Source: Alicycliphilus denitrificans_A (lineage in GTDB: Bacteria > Pseudomonadota > Gammaproteobacteria > Burkholderiales > Burkholderiaceae_C). From it: DNA of 64,000 nucleotides. A program made the translations under genes and the position numbers. Each line of letters begins with the position of its first letter. Within the stretch, counting starts at the first letter, position 1. The notes under the pieces were generated by a model. That model saw nothing but the letters and a program-made list of their open reading frames with translations, was not told the origin of the DNA and made no database searches. Shown here in pieces: positions 44,678-52,503 of the stretch. The stretch lies in NCBI RefSeq assembly GCF_044792555.1, contig NZ_CP126238.1, forward strand, positions 3,348,001 through 3,412,000, written 5' to 3'.

Positions 44678-45403
44678 TCAGTTCCTTCCAGGGATAAGGG
44701 CCAAAAACTCGCGGCGCAGCGTGGAATTGGTGAGGAACACGCCGCGCATCACGGAGTTGATCATCTTGCTGTCCATCTCGCGCACGCCGCGCCAGGACAT
44801 GCAGAAGTGGCTGGCCTCCATGACCACGGCCAGGCCGTCGGGCTGGGTCTTTTCCATGATCAGGTCGGCCAGCTGCACCACGGCTTCCTCCTGGATCTGC
44901 GGCCGGCCCATGACCCAATCCACCAGGCGCGCGTACTTGGACAGGCCGATGACGTTGGTGTGCTCGTTGGGCAGGATGCCGATCCAGATCTTGCCGATCA
45001 CCGGGCAGAAATGGTGGCTGCAGGCGCTGCGCACGGTGATCGGGCCGACGATCATCAGCTCGTTCAGATGCTCGGCGTTCGGGAACTCGGTGATCGCCGG
45101 GCCGTGCACATAGCGGCCCTTGAACACCTCGTTAAGGTACATCTTGGCCACGCGGCGCGCGGTGTTGCGCGTGTTGTGGTCGCCCGCGGTGTCGATGACC
45201 ATGCTGTCAAGCACGCCCTGCATCTTGACCTCGACCTCATCGAGCAGTTTCTCCAGCTCACCGGGGTGTATGAACTCGGCAATGTTGTCGTTGGCATGGA
45301 AGCGCCGGCGCGCCGCGGCCAGCCGCTCGCGGATCTTGACGGAAACAGGCGTGCCCTCCTCGGGTGCGCTGGCGTTCGTGGGTGCTGCGGATTCTGAAGA
45401 CAT
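44678..45403 (-). CDS. folE: GTP cyclohydrolase I
   Basis: FolE converts GTP to dihydroneopterin triphosphate, the first step of folate synthesis. From the ATG at 45403 (MSSESAAPTNA) it has 241 residues; the frame extends to 45430. Zinc ligands are visible: Cys and His in VRSACSHHFCPVIGKIWIGI and Cys in ASHFCMSWRGVRE. KYARLVDWVMGRPQIQEE is a further signature. An N-terminal Ala/Pro-rich tail is extra. It is paired with a BLUF gene downstream, and nudB, the next folate enzyme, lies three genes upstream on the same strand. Confidence 0.95.
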   Translation of the reverse strand: MSSESAAPTNASAPEEGTPVSVKIRERLAAARRRFHANDNIAEFIHPGELEKLLDEVEVKMQGVLDSMVIDTAGDHNTRNTARRVAKMYLNEVFKGRYVHGPAITEFPNAEHLNELMIVGPITVRSACSHHFCPVIGKIWIGILPNEHTNVIGLSKYARLVDWVMGRPQIQEEAVVQLADLIMEKTQPDGLAVVMEASHFCMSWRGVREMDSKMINSVMRGVFLTNSTLRREFLALIPGRN

Positions 45404-45434
45404 GGCGGCATGGTACCAGCGAATGGCCATCCTG

Positions 45435-45509
45435 GTTTTATGACTGATTTATGGTCTTTTCGCTTATCTGGCAAGCGTAAACAGCTATATAAATAGTAGC
45501 TCAATAGCG
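45435..45509. repeat. Dispersed AGCGCTT element, diverged and extended (copy K)
   Basis: GGTCTTTTCGCTTATCTGGC then AAGCGTAAACAGCTATATAA matches the paired-core layout, followed by AATAGTAGCTCAATAGCG, which looks like a second arm. It fills the folE-clsB gap and includes the clsB stop codon at 45503-45501. Confidence 0.6.
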
Positions 45510-46727
45510 ATTGCCCGTGACCCACAGTGCCGCGCGCATGAGGCCGAAGGCCATGCGGTCCAGCACCCGTTCGCGCCAGGGCCGCGCCGCGTATTCGTGC
45601 GGATCGAGCGGCCGGCCGCCCTCCTCCCGGGCGCGCATCAGGCGCGCGCGCAGTTGCTGGGCGAAGGCCGCGTCGCGCACCACCACGTTGGCCTCGCGCG
45701 CCAGCAGCAGCGACAGGGGATCGAGGTTGGATGAGCCCACCGTGGCCCAGGCACGCCGGCCCTGCGCATCCACCACCGCCACCTTGGCATGCAGGAAGCT
45801 GGGCTCGTATTCGTAGATCTCCACGCCCGCGGCCAGCAGCGCGCCGTACACCGGCCGCGCCGCATGGTATTGCATGAAATATTCGTAGCGCCCCTGCAAC
45901 AGCAGCTGCACACGCACGCCGCGGCGCGCCGCCAGCACGAGGGCACGGCGCAGCTTGCCGCCGGGCACGAAGTAGGCGTTGGCAATGATGATCTCGCGCC
46001 GTGCCTGGGCGATGGCGCGCAGGTAGGCGCGCTCGATGCGGGTACGGTGGCGCACGTTGTCGCGCAGCAGCAGCGCCGCGCGCATGCCGCGGCGCTCTTG
46101 CGCATGCCGCGCGGCCAGGCGCGCCGCACTGGCGGCGCGCAGGTCGGCCAGCGCCAGCGACAGGCGGCGGTGGCGCACGTCGCTCACGGCGCGCATGCGC
46201 CACCACAGCTGCTCCATGGTGTCGCTGGCCTGCTGTACCAGGCTGCCCACGGCGCGCACGGCAAAGTCAAAGCGCGGCGCCGCGAGCGCGCCATGATTGG
46301 GGTCGTGAAAATCGTCCAGCACATTGATGCCGCCGCAAAACAGCACGCAGCCATCGATCACGCACAGCTTGCGGTGCAGGCGGCGCCAGCGCATGGGCAG
46401 CAGCAGCCCGAGCGGCCCCAGCGGCGAGTACACCTCCAGGCGCACGCCCGCCTTGCGCAGGCGCGTGCGCCAGGGCTCGGGCAGGCGGCCCGTGCCCACG
46501 CCATCGACCACCAGGTGCACGCGCACGCCGCGCTCGGCCGCGCGCATCAGCGCCTCGGCCACCTGGGCGCTCGCGCCGGTGCAGTCGAAGATGTAGGTCT
46601 CGAACTGGATATCGGACAGGGCCGCATCCATGTCGGCGATCAGGGCCGGGAAGAACTCCCGCGCCCCCTCAAGCAGCTGGATCTGGTGGTCTTTGGCTGG
46701 TTTAGTCTGGCGCGCCGAGGTGCCCAT
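45501..46727 (-). CDS. clsB: Cardiolipin synthase B
   Basis: ClsB is a phospholipase D superfamily enzyme that makes cardiolipin or phosphatidyl lipids from two phospholipids or a phospholipid and glycerol. From the ATG at 46727 (MGTSARQTK) it has 408 residues. Two HKD motifs are present: HRKLCVIDG followed by FCGGINVLDD (about 120-140) and HAKVAVVD followed by TVGSSNLDPLS (about 310-335). There are no N-terminal transmembrane helices, typical for ClsB and unlike ClsA. It lies four bases after the EEP phosphatase gene; in E. coli the equivalents ybhP-clsB are also adjacent. Confidence 0.92.
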   Translation of the reverse strand: MGTSARQTKPAKDHQIQLLEGAREFFPALIADMDAALSDIQFETYIFDCTGASAQVAEALMRAAERGVRVHLVVDGVGTGRLPEPWRTRLRKAGVRLEVYSPLGPLGLLLPMRWRRLHRKLCVIDGCVLFCGGINVLDDFHDPNHGALAAPRFDFAVRAVGSLVQQASDTMEQLWWRMRAVSDVRHRRLSLALADLRAASAARLAARHAQERRGMRAALLLRDNVRHRTRIERAYLRAIAQARREIIIANAYFVPGGKLRRALVLAARRGVRVQLLLQGRYEYFMQYHAARPVYGALLAAGVEIYEYEPSFLHAKVAVVDAQGRRAWATVGSSNLDPLSLLLAREANVVVRDAAFAQQLRARLMRAREEGGRPLDPHEYAARPWRERVLDRMAFGLMRAALWVTGNRY

Positions 46728-46731
46728 ACTT

Positions 46732-47499
46732 TCAGAGCCTGAACTCCGCAATCAGCGGCAGGTGGTCCGACATGCGCCACCAGATGCGCCCACGCGGCAC
46801 CTGCAGGGAGAGCGGCGTGAGCCCGCGCACGTAGACATGGTCCAGCTGCACCATGGGCAGGCGCGCCGGGTAGGTAAGGGTGCGCGCGGTGTCTTCGTGC
46901 TCATATAGGCCAAAGCCCGCAAGCATGCGCTTGATCTGCGGCCCCCAGTCGTTGAAGTCGCCGGCCACCACCAGCGGAGCGCCGCCCGGCACCTCGCGCT
47001 CTATGAAACGCTGCAGCTGCACCACCTGGCGCAGGCGGCTGCCCGGAATCAGGCCCAGGTGCACGACGATGGCATGCACGCGCCGGCCCTGCACCTCCAC
47101 CTCCACATGCAGCAGGCCGCGCTGCTCGAAGCGGTGGTCGGATATGTCCTCGTGCTGGTGGCCAATCACGGGCCAGCGCGACAGCAGCGCATTGCCATGC
47201 TCGCCATGGCGCGTCCAGGCATTGGTGCGGTAGACGGAGTCATAGCCCTCGGGCGCCAGGTATTCGGCCTGCGAGACACGCGGCCAGCGCTTGAAGTAGG
47301 CGGCCTCCTTGCGGTTGAGCCTGCGCACCTCCTGCAGGCAGACGATGTCGGCATCGAGCTGCTCCACCGCCAGGCCCAGGTTGTGGATCTCCAGCCGGCG
47401 CACAGGCCCCAGCCCCTGCACACCCTTGTGAATGTTGTAGGTGGCAACGCGCAGGATGCCCGAGTGCTCGGCGGGTAGTTCTATGGGTAGCGCAGTCAT
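46732..47499 (-). CDS. Endonuclease/exonuclease/phosphatase family protein (YbhP-like)
   Basis: This 255-residue EEP-superfamily protein starts at 47499 (MTALPIELPAEHSGILRVAT). The metal and phosphate residues are visible: Asn in ATYNIHKGVQG, Glu in VCLQEVRRL, His in AIVVHLGLI, Asp/Asn in VAGDFNDWG, and Asp-His in QLDHVYV and MSDHLPLIAEF. The family includes nucleases and phospholipid or sphingomyelin phosphodiesterases. Position between nudB and clsB resembles ybhP-clsB of E. coli, so a lipid-related role is an inference. The upstream frame beyond 47499 is antisense shadow. Confidence 0.88.
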   Translation of the reverse strand: MTALPIELPAEHSGILRVATYNIHKGVQGLGPVRRLEIHNLGLAVEQLDADIVCLQEVRRLNRKEAAYFKRWPRVSQAEYLAPEGYDSVYRTNAWTRHGEHGNALLSRWPVIGHQHEDISDHRFEQRGLLHVEVEVQGRRVHAIVVHLGLIPGSRLRQVVQLQRFIEREVPGGAPLVVAGDFNDWGPQIKRMLAGFGLYEHEDTARTLTYPARLPMVQLDHVYVRGLTPLSLQVPRGRIWWRMSDHLPLIAEFRL

Positions 47500-47501
47500 C
47501 G

Positions 47502-47978
47502 TCAAACGAAGCGTGGCAGCCAGAGTATGGCCTCGGCATTGGATGGTGAGAAGCAGCGACCCGCCGCGTCGCGCCATGCCATCCAAGCATATGACGTGTG
47601 CTCGCGCGGATTCAAGACCACGGGCGTCTCTGGCGGGACGCACAGGCCAAAAACATGCTCGGTGTTCAGGTATACACCGGGCGCATAGCGATGCCGCCAC
47701 TGGGGGTAAATGGCGTAAACGTTCTCCAGCCCCCAGTCGCGCAGCCGGCAGCCGGGGGCGGCGGCGTCAATGCCGGTCTCCTCCCGCACCTCGCGCGCGG
47801 CGGTGGCCGCCAGGTCCTCGGCCAGACTGTCCTTGCTGCCGGTGACCGACTGCCAGAACTCCTCGGCCGCATCGGCGCGGCGGATCAGCAGCACCTGCAG
47901 GTCGGCGGTGTGGATCACCACCAGGACCGACTGGGGAATCTTGTACTGCCCGCCCTGCCGCGCCATGGTGTCACTCAT
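47502..47978 (-). CDS. nudB: Dihydroneopterin triphosphate diphosphatase
   Basis: NudB is a Nudix hydrolase that removes pyrophosphate from dihydroneopterin triphosphate, the step after FolE in folate synthesis. From the ATG at 47978 (MSDTMARQGGQYKIPQSVLV) it has 158 residues; an ATG at 47966 is the alternative. The Nudix box is SKDSLAEDLAATAAREVREE followed by TGI, with one extra residue before the first Glu, as in many NudB proteins. FWQSVTGS and LNTEHVFGLCVP are further NudB features. Its start overlaps the end of a small open frame, and it is two bases from the EEP gene. Confidence 0.9.
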   Translation of the reverse strand: MSDTMARQGGQYKIPQSVLVVIHTADLQVLLIRRADAAEEFWQSVTGSKDSLAEDLAATAAREVREETGIDAAAPGCRLRDWGLENVYAIYPQWRHRYAPGVYLNTEHVFGLCVPPETPVVLNPREHTSYAWMAWRDAAGRCFSPSNAEAILWLPRFV

Positions 47979-48093
47979 CGGCGAAGAAGTCCGGGTCAAG
48001 GCGCCTGCACCACCAGCTCGCCGCCACCGAGCCCCCATGCTCGATCATCGGGGCGGCCGGCCGCGGGCGGCAGCTGAGCAGTGGTTTTGCCAT
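47971..48093 (-). CDS. Possible small ORF (40 codons) overlapping the nudB start
   Basis: Reading from the ATG at 48093 gives MAKPLLSCRPRPAAPMIEHG followed by GSVAASWWCRRLDPDFFADE and a stop at 47971, eight bases inside nudB. The tail has two adjacent Trp and two Cys. It begins shortly after the aspS terminator. There is no clear ribosome-binding site. It may be a small coupled leader gene or just chance; I recognise no family. Confidence 0.3.
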   Translation of the reverse strand: MAKPLLSCRPRPAAPMIEHGGSVAASWWCRRLDPDFFADE

Positions 48094-48104
48094 GGGTTGA
48101 CTTT

Positions 48105-48140
48105 CAAAAAATCAAAGGGCACCCGCGGGCGCCCTTTGAT
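48105..48140 (-). terminator. Terminator of aspS
   Basis: ATCAAAGGGC (48111-48120) and GCCCTTTGAT (48131-48140) form a perfect ten-base stem with an ACCCGCGGGC loop. On the minus strand TTTTTT follows (48110-48105). It lies 18 bases past the aspS stop. Confidence 0.9.
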
Positions 48141-48158
48141 TCTGCAGCAAAGCCAGCC

Positions 48159-49967
48159 TTACGCCGCAGCCACCGGGTTGCGCAGCCGGATATGCAGCTC
48201 GCGCAGTTGCTTCTCGTCCACCGGCGACGGGGCCTGGGTGAGCAGATCCTGCGCACGCTGGGTCTTGGGGAAGGCGATCACGTCGCGGATGGAATCGGCG
48301 CCGGTCATCAGCGTGATCAGGCGGTCCAGGCCGAAGGCCAGGCCGCCGTGCGGGGGCGCGCCGTACTGCAGCGCGTCGAGCAGGTAGCCGAACTTGGCGC
48401 GCTGGTCCTCGGGGCCGATGTTGAGCGCGGCGAACACCTTGGCCTGCACGTCGGCACGGTGGATACGCACCGAGCCGCCGCCCAGCTCCCAGCCGTTGAG
48501 CACCATGTCGTAGGCCTTGGCCAAGCATTTGCCGGGGTCGGTGTCCATCAGGTCCTCGTGGCCGTCCTTGGGTGCGGTGAAGGGGTGGTGCACGGCCACC
48601 CAGCGGTTGTCTTCCTCGTCATGCTCGAACATGGGGAAGTCCACCACCCACAGCGGCGCCCAGCGGTCTTCGAACAGGCCGTTCTTCTTGCCGAACTCGC
48701 TGTGGCCTATCTTCAGGCGCAGCGCGCCGATGGCGTCGTTGACCACCTTGGCCTTGTCGGCGCCGAAGAACAGCAGGTCGCCGTCCTGCGCGCCGCTGCG
48801 CTTCAGGATTTCGGCCAGGGCGGCGTCATGGATGTTCTTCACGATGGGCGACTGCAGGCCGTCGCGCCCCTTGGCCACTTCGTTCACACGGATGTAGGCC
48901 AGGCCCTTGGCGCCGTAGATCTTCACGAACTCGGTGTACTGGTCGATCTCGCCACGGCTGATGCCGCCGTTCTCGGCCGAGCCGCCGGGCACGCGCAGGG
49001 CCACAACGCGCCCGCCCTGCATGTTGGCGGCGCCCGAGAAGACCTTGAAGTCCACGTCCTTCATCACCTCGGTGAGCTCGGTGAATTCAAGCCGGACGCG
49101 CAGGTCGGGCTTGTCCGATCCGAAGCGGGCCATGGCCTCCTGGTAGGCCATGGTGGGGAATTCGCCCAGATCCACCTGCAGCTGCTGCTGGAACACTTCC
49201 TTGATCATGCGCTGGAAGATGGCGCGGATCTCCTCCTCATCCAGGAACGAGGTCTCGCAGTCGATCTGCGTGAACTCGGGCTGGCGGTCGGCGCGCAGGT
49301 CTTCGTCGCGAAAGCACTTGGTGATCTGGTAGTAGCGGTCGTAGCCGGCCACCATCAGCATCTGCTTGTAGAGCTGGGGCGACTGGGGCAGCGCGAAGAA
49401 CTGGCCGTCGTGCACGCGGCTGGGCACGAGGTAGTCGCGCGCGCCTTCGGGCGTGCTCTTGCCGAGCATGGGGGTTTCGATGTCAATGAAACCCTCTTTG
49501 TCGAGGAAGTTGCGCACCTGGATGGCGGTCTTATAGCGCAGCATCATGTTGCGCTGCATGTGGGGGCGGCGCAGATCCATCACGCGGTGCGTCAGGCGCG
49601 TGGTTTCCGACAGGTTCTCGTCGTCCATCTGGAACGGCGGGGTGACGGAGGCATTGAGCACCGTGAGCTCATGGCACAGCACCTCGATCTGGCCGCTTTT
49701 CAGCTTGTCATTCGTGGTGCCGGCGGGGCGCGCGCGCACCAGGCCCTTGACCTGTACGCAGAACTCGCCCCGCACGTCCTCGGCCACCTTGAACATCTCG
49801 GGGCGGTCGGGGTCGCACACCACCTGCACATAGCCCTCGCGGTCGCGCAGGTCGATGAAGATCACGCCGCCATGGTCGCGGCGACGGTTCACCCAGCCGC
49901 ACAGGGTGACGGTTTGGCCCATCAGGGCTTCGGTCACAAGACCGCAATATTCAGAGCGCATGGCCAT
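48159..49967 (-). CDS. aspS: Aspartyl-tRNA synthetase
   Basis: AspS charges tRNA-Asp. The 602-residue protein is bacterial-type: an OB-fold anticodon domain (about 1-110, VTLCGWVNRRRDHGGVIFID and RDREGYVQVV), then the class II core with motif 2 YYQITKCFRDEDLRADRQPE and FTQIDCE, the bacterial insertion (about 280-420), and motif 3 GGLAFGLDRLITLMTG near the end. AGGAAG lies eight bases before the ATG at 49967. It is followed by a strong terminator and preceded by a DUF502 gene. Whether it is discriminating or non-discriminating (with GatCAB) is not clear from sequence. Confidence 0.97.
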   Translation of the reverse strand: MAMRSEYCGLVTEALMGQTVTLCGWVNRRRDHGGVIFIDLRDREGYVQVVCDPDRPEMFKVAEDVRGEFCVQVKGLVRARPAGTTNDKLKSGQIEVLCHELTVLNASVTPPFQMDDENLSETTRLTHRVMDLRRPHMQRNMMLRYKTAIQVRNFLDKEGFIDIETPMLGKSTPEGARDYLVPSRVHDGQFFALPQSPQLYKQMLMVAGYDRYYQITKCFRDEDLRADRQPEFTQIDCETSFLDEEEIRAIFQRMIKEVFQQQLQVDLGEFPTMAYQEAMARFGSDKPDLRVRLEFTELTEVMKDVDFKVFSGAANMQGGRVVALRVPGGSAENGGISRGEIDQYTEFVKIYGAKGLAYIRVNEVAKGRDGLQSPIVKNIHDAALAEILKRSGAQDGDLLFFGADKAKVVNDAIGALRLKIGHSEFGKKNGLFEDRWAPLWVVDFPMFEHDEEDNRWVAVHHPFTAPKDGHEDLMDTDPGKCLAKAYDMVLNGWELGGGSVRIHRADVQAKVFAALNIGPEDQRAKFGYLLDALQYGAPPHGGLAFGLDRLITLMTGADSIRDVIAFPKTQRAQDLLTQAPSPVDEKQLRELHIRLRNPVAAA

Positions 49968-50014
49968 GGTGGATTCTTCCTGCGCCCGCCGTGGGGCGCT
50001 GTCGTTCTGGGGGT

Positions 50015-50641
50015 TTATCGGTCGGTCGCATCCGGGGTGAGCAGGGACGGCGGCGCCACCACACCCATGGACACGATGTACTTGAGCGCGGCATCCACGC
50101 TCATCTCAAGCTCGATGCAGTCGCTCTTGCGCACGATGACAAAGTAGCCGCTCGTGGGGTTGGGCGTGGTGGGCACATACACGCTCACGAATTCGTCGCG
50201 CAGATAGGCCGCCACCTCGCCGTTGGGTGTGCCGGTGACGAAGGCCACCGTCCACACGCCCTCGCGCGGCCACTGCACCAGCACGGCGGTGCGAAACGCG
50301 TTGCCGCTCTCAGAGAACAGCGTGTCCGACACCTGCTTGACGCTCGAATAGATGGAGCGCACCACGGGAATGCGGCTGACCAGGGCATCGCCCCAGGTCA
50401 CCATCTTGCGTCCGGCGAAGTTGCTGGCAAATGCCCCGACGATGAGCAGGATGGCCAGCGTGAGCAAGACACCGAAGCCCGGGATATGAAAGCCGAGCAG
50501 CTTGTCCGGATGCCAGTCCACGGGCAGGATCTGCAGCGTCTGATCGAGCGTGCCCACGATCCAGTTCAGCACCCAGGCGGTGATGACGCCGGGCACGATG
50601 ACCAGCAGGCCGGTAAAAAGCCATTTGCGCAGTGCAGCCAT
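50015..50641 (-). CDS. DUF502 family membrane protein
   Basis: This 208-residue protein belongs to the DUF502 family, of unknown function. Two hydrophobic helices are visible near the N-terminus (KWLFTGLLVIVPGVITAWVL and HIPGFGVLLTLAILLIVGAF), followed by the family's conserved RIPVVRSIYSSVKQVSDTL and AFRTAVLVQWPREGVWTVAF. The C-terminal tail is soluble. Members are found next to aspS and a small FmdB-type protein in many betaproteobacteria, as here. Confidence 0.88.
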   Translation of the reverse strand: MAALRKWLFTGLLVIVPGVITAWVLNWIVGTLDQTLQILPVDWHPDKLLGFHIPGFGVLLTLAILLIVGAFASNFAGRKMVTWGDALVSRIPVVRSIYSSVKQVSDTLFSESGNAFRTAVLVQWPREGVWTVAFVTGTPNGEVAAYLRDEFVSVYVPTTPNPTSGYFVIVRKSDCIELEMSVDAALKYIVSMGVVAPPSLLTPDATDR

Positions 50642-50655
50642 GGAAATTTTCAGCC

Positions 50656-50949
50656 TTATGCGTCGGAACTGGCTGTAGCGCTTGCTGGCGCAGCGCTTGA
50701 AGCTTCTGTTTTAGGAGCATCCTGCCCTGCAGGTGCGGCGCTGGCCGTGTTGCTGGCACCGCCGCTGCCGCCACGGAAGTCGGTCACATACCAGCCCGAT
50801 CCCTTGAGCTGAAAGCCCGCCGCCGTCACCTGTTTGGCAAAGGTCTGCGCGCCGCAGGCCGGGCAGTCGGTCAGGGGGGCATCGGACATCTTTTGCAGCA
50901 CGTCCTTGGCATGGCCACAGGTGCCGCATTGGTAGGCGTAAATAGGCAT
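50656..50949 (-). CDS. FmdB-type zinc ribbon protein
   Basis: The 97-residue protein starts MPIYAYQCGTCGHAKDVLQK and has four cysteines (8, 11, 29 and 32) in a CxxC-CxxC zinc ribbon, the FmdB regulatory domain. These small proteins are very common but their role is uncertain. The typical GSGWYVTDFR segment follows (about 51-60). The last 25 residues are an Ala/Ser-rich tail, part of which (79-94) is encoded by a dispersed-repeat copy. It lies 14 bases before DUF502 and 70 bases after the symporter. Confidence 0.9.
   Translation of the reverse strand: MPIYAYQCGTCGHAKDVLQKMSDAPLTDCPACGAQTFAKQVTAAGFQLKGSGWYVTDFRGGSGGASNTASAAPAGQDAPKTEASSAAPASATASSDA
50671..50716. repeat. Dispersed AGCGCTT element inside the FmdB-type CDS (copy L)
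   Basis: GGCTGTAGCGCTTGCTGGCG then CAGCGCTTGAAGCTTCTG has the paired cores AGCGCTT and CAGCGCTT with AGCTT flanks. It is read in frame on the minus strand and encodes KTEASSAAPASATASS at the protein's C-terminus. Confidence 0.7.
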
Positions 50950-51019
50950 TGCGAGGAAACGCGAAAAATGTGCAAAGCCGGCGATTATAGGTAGACGCGA
51001 CCAAATCGGTTGGCGCGCC

Positions 51020-52471
51020 TTACTCCACCCCCACCACGCGGTGATGGGGCGCGCGCGTGCTGCGCACCATCTGCGGCGCCAGCGAGCCAGCCACCATGCC
51101 GAACACGGCGGACAACAGGCCGGCCAGCTGCTGCGGAAAGGCCTCATGCAGCGCGGGCGTGAGCATGAACACCAGCCACACGCCAATGCCCAGCGCCACG
51201 GCGCACACCGCGCCCTGGGTGTTGGCGCGCTTCCAGTACAGGCCGAACACCAGGGGCACGAAGGCCCCCACCAGCGGCACCTGGTAGGCGCTGGATACCA
51301 GTTCATAGATGGGCGTGCCCTCCATCTTGATGGAATAGAGCAGCACACCCGCGGCGAAGACCAGCACGCTGATGCGCATGGTCAGCAGCTTTTCCCGATC
51401 GCTGATGTGCTCGGGACGGAACTGGCGCCAGATGTTCTCGGTAAACGTCACGCTGGGCGCCAGCAGCGTGGCCGAGGCGCAGGACTTGATGGCCGACAGC
51501 AGGGCGCCGAAGAACAGCACCTGCATGGTCAGCGGCATTCTTTCCATGACCAGAGTGGGCAGCACCTTTTGCGGATCTTCCTTGAGCAGATCGGCGGTCT
51601 GCTCGGGCATGATGAGGAGCGCGCTGGCCACCAGGAACATGGGCACGAAGGCAAACAGGATGTAGGCCGAGCCACCGATCACCGTGCCATGCGTGGCCGC
51701 CTTTTCGGTATTCGCCGACATCACGCGCTGGAACACGTCCTGCTGCGGGATCGAGCCCAGCATCATGGTGATGGCGGCGCCGAAGAAGAACAGCACCTCA
51801 TGCCAGGTCGGCTCGGGCCAGAAGCGCAGCATGTCGCGGCTGGTGATCAGGTTCACCACCTTGTCCGCCCCGCCCGCCATGTCGGCAGCGAACCAGGACA
51901 GGATCACCAGGCCCAGCACCAGGATGATCATCTGGATGAAATCGGTAACGGCCACCGACCACATGCCGCCCCACAGCGTATACACAAGAATGGACAGCAC
52001 GCCAATGACCATGCCCCAGGGAATGCTCACCGCACCACCCGACAGCAGGTTGAACACCAGGCCCAGCGCCGTGACCTGCGCCGACACCCAGCCCAGGTAG
52101 CTGAGCATGATAATCAGCGAGCAGATGATCTCCACCACCCGGCCATAGCGCTCGCGGTAGTAGTCGCTGATGGTCAGCAGCGTCATGCGGTAGAGCTTGG
52201 CCGCAAAGAACAGGCCCACGAGGATCAGGCACATGCCGGCGCCAAACGGGTCCTCGACCACGGCATTCAGCCCCCCCTTGATGAACTTGGCCGGCACGCC
52301 CAGCACGATCTCGGAGCCGAACCACGTGGCGAAGGTGGTGGTGATGATCATGTACATGGGCAAGTGGCGCCCGGCGATCGCGAAATCGGCCGTGTTCTTC
52401 ACCCGCTGGGCGGCCCACAGGCCGATACCGATGGTGACAAACAGATAGGCAATCACCATGAAGAGCAACAC
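51020..52471 (-). CDS. Sodium:solute symporter family protein
   Basis: This 483-residue membrane protein belongs to the sodium:solute symporter (SSS) family, which couples uptake of amino acids, sugars or organic acids to sodium. The start is GTG at 52471, supported by AGGAG seven bases upstream. About 13 helices are visible. Family motifs are TADFAIAGRHLPMYMIITTT, ATWFGSEIVLGVPAKFIKGG and GSIPQQDVFQRVMSANTEK. The substrate is unknown. It lies between ubiB and the FmdB-type gene; the ubi genes upstream are 32 bases away. Confidence 0.9.
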   Translation of the reverse strand: MLLFMVIAYLFVTIGIGLWAAQRVKNTADFAIAGRHLPMYMIITTTFATWFGSEIVLGVPAKFIKGGLNAVVEDPFGAGMCLILVGLFFAAKLYRMTLLTISDYYRERYGRVVEIICSLIIMLSYLGWVSAQVTALGLVFNLLSGGAVSIPWGMVIGVLSILVYTLWGGMWSVAVTDFIQMIILVLGLVILSWFAADMAGGADKVVNLITSRDMLRFWPEPTWHEVLFFFGAAITMMLGSIPQQDVFQRVMSANTEKAATHGTVIGGSAYILFAFVPMFLVASALLIMPEQTADLLKEDPQKVLPTLVMERMPLTMQVLFFGALLSAIKSCASATLLAPSVTFTENIWRQFRPEHISDREKLLTMRISVLVFAAGVLLYSIKMEGTPIYELVSSAYQVPLVGAFVPLVFGLYWKRANTQGAVCAVALGIGVWLVFMLTPALHEAFPQQLAGLLSAVFGMVAGSLAPQMVRSTRAPHHRVVGVE

Positions 52472-52503
52472 GTGGCAACTCCTGAGGAAGAAAGTGGGAG
52501 GGG

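Noticed and set aside
43241..45397. 718-codon plus-strand open frame across the DMT, BLUF and folE genes
   Set aside because: It spans three recognised minus-strand genes and an intergenic repeat, so it is a shadow and not a gene.
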